Positions 57,623 through 64,000 of a stretch of 64,000 bases of DNA are shown one piece after another. Below the pieces are notes generated by a model, which was not told where the DNA came from, did not search any database, and saw only the letters and a program-made list of their open reading frames with translations. The stretch spans positions 25,300,543 through 25,364,542 of the forward strand of contig OY755040.1 of NCBI GenBank assembly GCA_963576565.1, read 5' to 3'. Both the position numbers and the translations under genes were made by a program. The stretch's first letter is position 1; every line of letters starts with the position of its first letter. The DNA comes from Aspidapion aeneum. Its lineage: Eukaryota; Arthropoda; Insecta; Coleoptera; Brentidae.

Positions 57623-58500
57623 AATAGTAAGATAAGACAGCGCTCGTAAAAAACACTATTTTACCGACGACAGTTGTTTACTATTTTGCAACCCACTAAT
57701 TTCTCTTTTTAGCTAAACAACACGTCATTAATTTTCTCATAGGCGGATGTCATTTGAAAATCCACCTACACTCTGAGCGTCTAAGCTGAAAGCTTATTTT
57801 TCAAGCTAAAAATATTCTCCACTAGATCGACGAGACCGACGTGACGTCCCAAAGCGTTACCTTCGGCAAAGTAGTCAAGTACAATATGAATGAATTAGAG
57901 ATAAAACATTTTGACGCTCACGCCTACAACAAACAACAACCCTGTCAGCAGTGGCGGCTCGTGACTAACTTTTCAAGGAAGATACTTTTGAAATTTTGTC
58001 TTCCTGAGTGCAGACACGTAGCCAGAAAATTGATTCGGGAGTGATGGGGGGTGGGAGAGTGCGGAGTTTTAGAATAAAAACAAGACATTGTGTTTTAAAA
58101 AAACGGTTTGGTTTGGTATTTTGGTTTTACTAATTTATTTTTTCTTTCAGAAAATTAATTTGGGAGCGGGCATATGGACCACCCCCTGGCTAAGTGTCTG
58201 CCCGAGTGTCTGCCTCTGTAAGTTTTAAATCGGGAGTAGGCCTTCCCAAAAATTTAATATGGATTTTTTAAGCTAACGAAAGCCTAGTAAAATAAGTTTT
58301 CGAAATACTTTGTACACTATTGTTTGTCATATTTTAAAAATTGCATAACCGCCAACACCAGCCAGAGATATAAAGGAATAGAAACGGAAAGCAAGTAGCC
58401 AAGGCTAAAACTTAGTTAGCCTCAAGTGCATGTAATAATCCGTATAGTAAACAGTCGAGCGCGCGCGCTGGCGCCCGTTCGCACACACAAACACAAATAC
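57623..58500. other. Stretch without a firm gene
   Basis: A lone hAT-type end, CAGTGGCGGCTCGTGAC, lies at 57,949 with no partner. From about 58,440 the base composition becomes CpG-rich (GAGCGCGCGCGCTGGCGCCC), leading into the candidate exon. Confidence 0.45.
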
Positions 58501-58501
58501 T

Positions 58502-58589
58502 ATGGGCGATTCAAGTTTTAGCACTTGCAGCGAGCGTCGCGGTGTCGCCATCTCTGCTCGCCATCAAGTCACCGGAAGGAGTACAATAG
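58502..58589 (+). CDS. Candidate first coding exon downstream of a CpG-rich stretch
   Basis: Just after a CpG-rich stretch (58,455-58,485) an ATG at 58,502 opens MGDSSFSTCSERRGVAISAR and runs 29 codons to a plausible donor, ATAG/GTAAAG, at 58,590. Composition here is unlike the surrounding AT-rich DNA. No family was recognised and no second exon was found downstream in the window. It could be the 5' end of a + strand gene whose other exons lie far away, or chance. Confidence 0.28.
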
Positions 58590-58632
58590 GTAAAGTACGA
58601 AAATCTTTCGAATGTGACGGACTGTCTAAGAG

Positions 58633-58769
58633 CCTGTTTCCACTAATGCATGCCCACCCCGATTCCAAAAACGCATCAGGTGACGCTGCATTTAAAACCG
58701 GTGCAAATCCATGGCCCATCACGTGATGCGTGTTTTGAATCGGGTTGGGCATGCATTGGTGGAAACAGG
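58633..58769. mobile_element. Palindromic MITE, CCTGTTTCCAC ends
   Basis: 137 bp that fold into one hairpin: CCTGTTTCCAC-AATGCATGCCCA, CCGATTC and AAAACGCATCA are mirrored by their complements, ending GTGGAAACAGG. The flanking GTCTAAGA / GTATAAGC are similar and may be an old 8-bp target duplication. Arms are nearly identical. Confidence 0.8.
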
Positions 58770-58776
58770 GTATAAG

Positions 58777-58806
58777 CACGGATCACCTAACAAAAGGTGA
58801 TCCGTG
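58777..58806. other. Perfect 12-bp stem hairpin
   Basis: CACGGATCACCT, a 6-base loop, then the exact complement. It lies 8 bp outside the palindromic MITE. Not followed by a T-run. Function unknown. Confidence 0.75.
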
Positions 58807-59149
58807 GTGTAAGTTATGGACGTGAAATATAATATTAACGTGGCTGTATATTGCGCTTACATGCAGGCCGACACTGCCTCTCAGGTTTTTAGTAGCGGGT
58901 TACAGTAAACTTATAATTTGACACCCTACACACGACACTTGAAACTAAAAACCGCCCCCACAATATCTATTTTGGTAAATAGAGATAAATAAGTTAATAG
59001 TCAGTTCATGACTTCCTTTATTTTTACATGGTAAGCTCATGCGTCGCATTTTGAAAGAAAATAGGGGGAAGGCTTTATGAATTTTATATGAAAGAAAATC
59101 AAATAAAAAATCAATTAATACAATTATTTTTGAAATAATATTACATAGT
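58807..59149. other. Stretch without a recognisable gene
   Basis: Nothing assignable seen. Confidence 0.5.
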
Positions 59150-59370
59150 TCAGTGGCCTATGGTATCCCGTGGGATAGCGGTGGAAATTTTTTAAAAACT
59201 ACCCTAGATCGATTGGTAGATAGCGGCTTTGTTGTTTCGCAAACTTTGGCTTATAACTTTTGCCACATTAGTTTTACAAAAAAACTGTAAATACGTTTTT
59301 TGTTTACACTAGAACATCAACTAAGATGGTATAGAAATTAACTTGATATATTAAAAGCTAACAAAGATAT
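59150..59370. repeat. Fragment of the 36.5-kb foldback family (end piece)
   Basis: Matches the left end of that element: AGTGG-CTATGGTATCC-GTGG, GATAG-GGTGGAA, ACTACCCTAGATCGATTGGT, AAACTTTGGCTTATAACTTT and the following GTTTACACTAGAACA-CAACT. Confidence 0.75.
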
Positions 59371-59410
59371 CCAATGATGGATCGAAGAAGGCTAAATAGA
59401 ACAAAGATAT

Positions 59411-59490
59411 AGTGAAACCTCCTATAAGCGGACACTCACGGTTTGGTCGATTTTGTCCGCTTATTGGAAGTGTCCGCTTATGAGAGGGAA
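59411..59490. repeat. Inverted AAGCGGACACT motif (MITE-like)
   Basis: GTGAAACCTCCTATAAGCGG and ACACTC are mirrored by AGTGTCCGCTTATGAGAGG about 40 bp later. The motif resembles widespread DNA-transposon ends with the words CCTCT-TAAGCGGACA. Confidence 0.55.
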
Positions 59491-59615
59491 CTGCGAAATT
59501 TTAATATATGTATATTTATTAACAATGAAGCAGCACAACATTGCACATGCTGCTGTAAAAATTTTTTGAGCCTACAAACTGTAGGCAATGGCGATGGATT
59601 AAACTCCATCAAGTG

Positions 59616-59661
59616 TACAACTTAAAGATGAGAGCGTATGCTCTCGAAACATGTCGTTGTA
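59616..59661 (+). ncRNA. Hammerhead-ribozyme-like fold, core partly mutated
   Basis: Stem I TACAAC (59,616-59,621) pairs with GTTGTA (59,656-59,661). In between are GATGA (59,627-59,631), a stem II GAG/CTC with 8-base loop, GAAA (59,646-59,649), C-AT-G and TC before stem I. This is the hammerhead order, with the cleavage site expected after C 59,655. The two bases before GATGA are AA instead of CU, which should abolish cleavage, so it is probably a relic, as found in Penelope-like or SINE-like retroelements. Confidence 0.4.
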
Positions 59662-60194
59662 ATAATAAAATTAGTGAAGAACGACTGAACTTATTTATAG
59701 ACAAAGATATTATGGCTGTTAAACTTATAATTAATCAAATAAATTGTCCATTCAATATAGCTCTTTATTTTCAATAATAAATAAGTTATACTGAGTGTTC
59801 CAGTTTAAAATTAATGTGATTAACCTAGTTTTTACACCTATTTTATAACATATTATTATGTGGTCATTTACTGGTCATTCACTGGTGGCAACTGGTCATT
59901 TACTGGGTTTTTGCAATTTGCCCTAAAAATGTTTAAATCTTTAAAACAAACTAGATATAGTATTTTATTTTCAATAACTTTATAAAAGAATAAACACATT
60001 TTCCAACCACCATTTTAATTTTCTTTCAATATTAAAACTTTTTTTTGACAGACATTGTAAAATGACTCTTTCTTTAAGTGGTCATTCGCTGGTCGGTTCA
60101 GCCTATCAAAAGATCGCTATTACAAAACCTTGCTATTACAAAACGCAAGGCAACCGCTCACCCGACCCAATTGTGAGCCTTGTACCAACCAAAC

Positions 60195-60315
60195 CCAAAC
60201 GAACTTAACCAAACTCAACCAAAACAAACCAAACCTTACCACCAAAGTATAAGCCAAATTGAACCAAACCAACCTAACCCCACCAAACCCAAGTTATGTT
60301 GCTTTGAGTTGGGTT
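60195..60315. repeat. AACC-type degenerate repeat tract
   Basis: AACCAAAC, AACTTAACC, AACCAACCTAACCCC words in loose tandem, ending with the inverse GAGTTGGGTTAGG. Similar in kind to 7,735-7,930. Confidence 0.6.
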
Positions 60316-61479
60316 AGGCGCTTTTTTGTGACGGCGTCGTCAATAACACCCTATTATATTATTAGTACATTAAAACAGAGCTTCGTTTAAGATTTTTTCA
60401 ATTAAAATCATCGCGTTATAGATTAAAGTTTGCTATCTTTTAAAATTATATTGATTTTAATATTTTCAATTTTCTTATTATTGTTTACAAACACTTTTTA
60501 CGATACCGCCTGAGTAACAAAATATGAAAATAATTAAATAAAAGTCAATTATATGTTCGCCACAGAAGCCTTAGAGTCAAAATCTAATTTTGTCTATTTT
60601 ACTGCGTCTACATAATTTCTTATTATTTTATGAGGTCACAAGACATACGTAGATAAAATATAGTGTTTTCGTTTTAAAGAGGAGCCTATAAATCCTATAA
60701 AATGAAATTTTATTGTCATGTAAAACTTAAAGGAGTTACAAATCTATTCGTAACAAGTTTCATAAGTGAATGAAGTAGCATAGATTCAGCATAGATTCGA
60801 ATATTATCAGACTTCATAAAAAAAAATACCCAAAAAGTTTTGTTTTAAAAAAATATGTAAAAATAGTGAAAAACAAAATTAGTATTATGCAAAATTATCA
60901 CCAAGCTATGGAAAAATAACTTCAATCTCAAATAACAGGGCTGTTCTTTAAATTTTTTCTTGTTGGTCAAAGCCATCGAACAAATCGAAATAGTTATTTA
61001 TTAACAGTTATATGTATCGCTTTTAAAGCACACAAAATACTAGTTTTTCGTCAAACCTTTCTAAGTACATTTATTTTAAACAACATGGCGATTAACATCA
61101 ATCATCTTTGCTTTATTTAATCCCATTGTAACTTAAAAATTTTCCGAGACTTATTTCCCACTTTAGTCATCAAGGTCTATTTAAACTAGGACTGTTCAAT
61201 TTTTCTAATAGTGTGTAGCTTATAACAATCCTTCTTTATTATAGTTTTTACACGAGCTTTTTTTGTGTTATTCGCTTGGTGCATTAGGCTGCAGCTTGAC
61301 CTAACAATAATTCATGCAGACCTTAATAAATATATTGTCACCGATACTAGGGGAAACAATTTGGTAAAATTACCCCTTCAAAAAAATCCAACAATTTACA
61401 ATATTGTGTGTAAAGAGTTTAGTGAAGAACATGTTAAAAATTACTAAGAAAAATTTAAATACCAAAGATGTATATACCC
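60316..61479. other. AT-rich stretch without a recognisable gene
   Basis: Nothing assignable seen. Confidence 0.5.
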
Positions 61480-62960
61480 AGATATTAGCAAATGCATTAC
61501 ACACCCCAACGCAGAACGAAGTTAGTGTGCAGCCAAATGAGTAATAGAAATATAACGGTTTAGCTTTTAAAGAAAATTTGCTAATAAGTGTCTGATGATT
61601 TTAAAGCCTCTACCGGGTTCCCCACTGATTTCGAAGATACTAAAAGGAAATGTAAATGATATATTTTGAAAAGAAGTGTAGATAATATTTTTTACGTATC
61701 TTGTTCTTCATATCCATTTTATCCCCCAGACCTGGCTCAGTGTGAATTGTTTTTACTTCCAACCTTTAAAGAAAAGCAACTTGTCGATGATTTAACAACA
61801 AAAACATTTTAGATAAGATCAAACAATTTGCAATCTTCCAAGGAGTGCTCGTCAAAAGTTATTAATAGTTATATGAAATAAACAAGTCTAGGGAGTTTAG
61901 TGGAGCACATTTTAAAAGTTACGAAGAAAGAGATATTAGCAAAAGATTTTGAAGTGTTAATAATATTTTTTACGTATCTTGATCTTCACATCCATTTTAT
62001 TCCCCAGACTTGGCTCAGTGTGAATTGTTTTTATTTCCAACTTTTAAAGAAAAGCAACTTGGTTGATGATCTACCAACGGAAATGAAACCAATGATACAA
62101 CAATTTAGAATCTCCCAGGTCAAACGTTATTGATAAATAGTTTAATGAAATAAACAAGTCTAGAGAGTTTAGTAAAGAAATTAAAATACTCAAATATTAG
62201 CAAATGTATTACACACTCCAACGCAGAACGAAGTTCGTGGGTAGCCAAATGAGTAATAGAGATATAACGGTTTAGTTTTTAAAGAAAACTTTATAATGCT
62301 TATTGCAAGTGTCTCAAGACTATACCGGGTTTCCCACTGATTTCGAAGATATATTAAAAGGAAATGTAAATAATTTCATTTGAAAGGAAGTGTGGATAAT
62401 ATTTTCTACTTATCTTTTTCTTCATATTACTTTTTATTCCTCAGACCTAGCTCAGTGTGAATTGTTTTTATTTCCAACCTACAAAGAAAAGCAACTTGTC
62501 GATGATTTAACAACAAAAACATTTTCGGTAAAATTCAACAATTTACAATCTTCCAAGGAGGGCTCGTCAAAAGCTATTAATAGTTTGATGAAATGAACAA
62601 GTCTAGAGAGTTTAGTGAAGCACATTTTAAAAGTTATGGAGAAAGGTTAAAATACCCCAGATATTAGCAAATGCATTACACACTCCAACGCAGAACGAAG
62701 TGGGCAGCCAAATGAGTAATAGAGATATAACGGTTTAGTTTTCAAGAAAACGTGCTAATGCTAATTACAAGTGTCTGATGATTTTAAAGACTATACCGGG
62801 TTCGTCATTGATTTTAAAGATATTAAAAGAAATGTAAATATTATATTTTGAGGGAGTGTAATTTTCTACTTATCCTTTTCTTCATAAGTTCTATGCGATG
62901 TGTTTTAAAGACTGTACAGGGTTTCCAACCGATTTAGAAGATATTTATCTGATTTTTGGT
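61480..62960 (+). pseudogene. Tandem array of degenerate mariner transposase fragments
   Basis: The stretch encoding PDLAQCELFLFP (the SPDLAP-like motif around the third catalytic Asp of mariner transposases) recurs near 61,730, 62,005 and 62,445, each followed by KEKQLVDDL. The word CCAACGCAGAACGAAGT recurs near 61,500, 62,218 and 62,690, and ACCGGGTT-CC-ACTGATTTCGAAGAT near 61,613, 62,322 and 62,795. Spacing is irregular (about 280-720 bp). No complete transposase remains. Confidence 0.7.
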
Positions 62961-63066
62961 TAGGTTTTTTTTTCGCATTAAAGAAAATATTTATCTATTA
63001 AAATTGATATTATTTAAATATGTGCGCCTTTAAGTTCATAGAAATCGGTTTAAATAAAAAAAAGTT

Positions 63067-63480
63067 ATGATTCCGCGAAGAAAAAATTATAACTGCAGAA
63101 TGCAGGATGTAAGTTCATTAGCTCTAATCAACAAAATCACACTGATGTGGGTACCAGGACATGACGGCATGGAAGGAAATGAGGAAGCAGACAGCTTTGC
63201 AAATAATAGGCGGCACCCTATTGCGGACCAGAGCCCTTCTGTGGACTAGTAGTCGGACGGCTTACCGGACACTGCCCAGTGAAATATCACCTAAAAAAAC
63301 CAACGATGATAACTGCAGATTCTGCAGTAGGGCATCAGACACAGCAGAACATCTACTCTGCCTTAGTTAGTAAAAAGCGCCAGTACCTCGAACGAGGTAT
63401 CGCAGCTGTCGCCTCAAGGAGTTAGCCAACTAACTCCCACGAAAATACTATAGTATCACTTGGTATCCGGCACAACTCCT
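63067..63480 (+). pseudogene. LINE RNase H domain and C-terminal zinc motif, degenerate
   Basis: SLALINKITLMWVPGHDGME followed by GNEEADSFAN is the C-terminal half of a retroelement RNase H (PGH and EAD motifs). After a frameshift comes CRFCSRASDTAEHLLCLS, a C-x2-C...H-x3-4-C motif typical of I/R1/LOA-type LINE ORF2 ends, then residues resembling the terminal helix. Only the last ~400 bp are left. Confidence 0.75.
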
Positions 63481-63489
63481 CGTATCGGA

Positions 63490-63666
63490 GACGCGGATCT
63501 ACGGGAGGGGAAAAAGGGGAAATTCCCCCCCCCCCAAATCGCAGACTATATTTTGTTTTTACACACAGAATACACCTTCTGGTCACTGTGTAAAATAGTT
63601 TAACGCAATATTTCTTATGATATTTCCCCCCCTCCCCCCAAATAAAGGTTACTAGATCCGCCCCTG
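63490..63666. mobile_element. hAT-type MITE, ends GGCGGATCTA
   Basis: Begins CGCGGATCTACGGGAGGGG and ends TACTAGATCCGCCCCTG, inverted. Poly-C runs lie inside. Shares its left half with 11,585-11,675. CGTATCGG and CGTAACGT near the ends may be a decayed 8-bp duplication. Confidence 0.65.
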
Positions 63667-64000
63667 CGTAACGTGTAATCTACAATCTACCAGTAAGGTA
63701 ATAAAGGAGTAAAAAGGAAAGAACAAAAAACTGTTTTTAAAGAATTTAAATGTTTTTGTTTTCTAATACGTTATTCCACAGGGTGCGTATCATATCCAGA
63801 TAAATTGACGATTTTTTCTTTAATGACTTTAACCATTTTTGGCACACCTTGTATAGTCAGTGTCATTGTCCTTAGTGGTCATGGACATTGACTAACAGCT
63901 TTAATAGGCAAAGCATACAGAACGGTCACACAAGAAATGATTTTTAAGACTAAAGTTTAACTAGATACCTACTTTTTGTTTAACTTGTTTTTTGTTTTTT
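63667..64000. other. AT-rich stretch at the window end
   Basis: Nothing assignable seen. Confidence 0.5.

Overview
This is AT-rich, repeat-dense insect nuclear DNA. The one conserved host gene is a split gene on the minus strand (about 14.8-28.4 kb) encoding the CREB3-family bZIP transcription factor CrebA. Its exon junctions, splice sites and reading phases can be followed by eye. The insect order cannot be fixed from the window. The long introns filled with transposon debris point to a large, TE-rich insect genome.

Layout. 1-2.45 kb: the 3' part of a BEL/Pao LTR retrotransposon (end of RNase H, complete integrase, LTR). 2.45-13.7 kb: no gene; two minisatellites, a GTACGTA cluster, a GC-rich foldback element, a TIR element at 9.25-10.21 kb and AT-rich filler. 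13.7-31.4 kb: CrebA with seven supported coding exons. Its terminal exon is partly triplicated and its first coding exon has decayed duplicates upstream. Its introns hold a 1.8-kb foldback element, a pogo-like element of exactly 1,000 bp, a Jockey LINE scrap, MITEs and Helentron-like repeats. 31.4-48.3 kb: no host gene; nested LINE and BEL remnants, a second large foldback element, a hAT element with 8-bp target duplications, two more Helentron-like copies and an antisense Jockey fragment. 48.29-55.03 kb: a complete BEL/Pao insertion with LTRs, tRNA-Tyr primer site, gag-protease-RT ORF, polypurine tract and a perfect 6-bp target duplication; the region after RT is broken by frameshifts and a stop. 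55-64 kb: nested TIR elements, a second hAT copy, a CpG-rich candidate first exon near 58.5 kb, a strongly palindromic MITE, a hammerhead-ribozyme-like motif, a degenerate mariner array and the RNase H tail of a LINE.

How the parts relate. CrebA is the only functional unit recognised; its relatives activate secretory-pathway genes. Everything else is mobile or satellite DNA, often nested. The most informative observations are the duplicated CrebA terminal and first exons, the BEL pair with a mosaic LTR, the Helentron-like family with the same hairpin at both ends, CRE-like palindromes carried by two repeat families, and the hammerhead-like fold. No CRISPR array, tRNA gene or rRNA gene was seen. 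All homology calls come from reading translations by eye; no database search was run.
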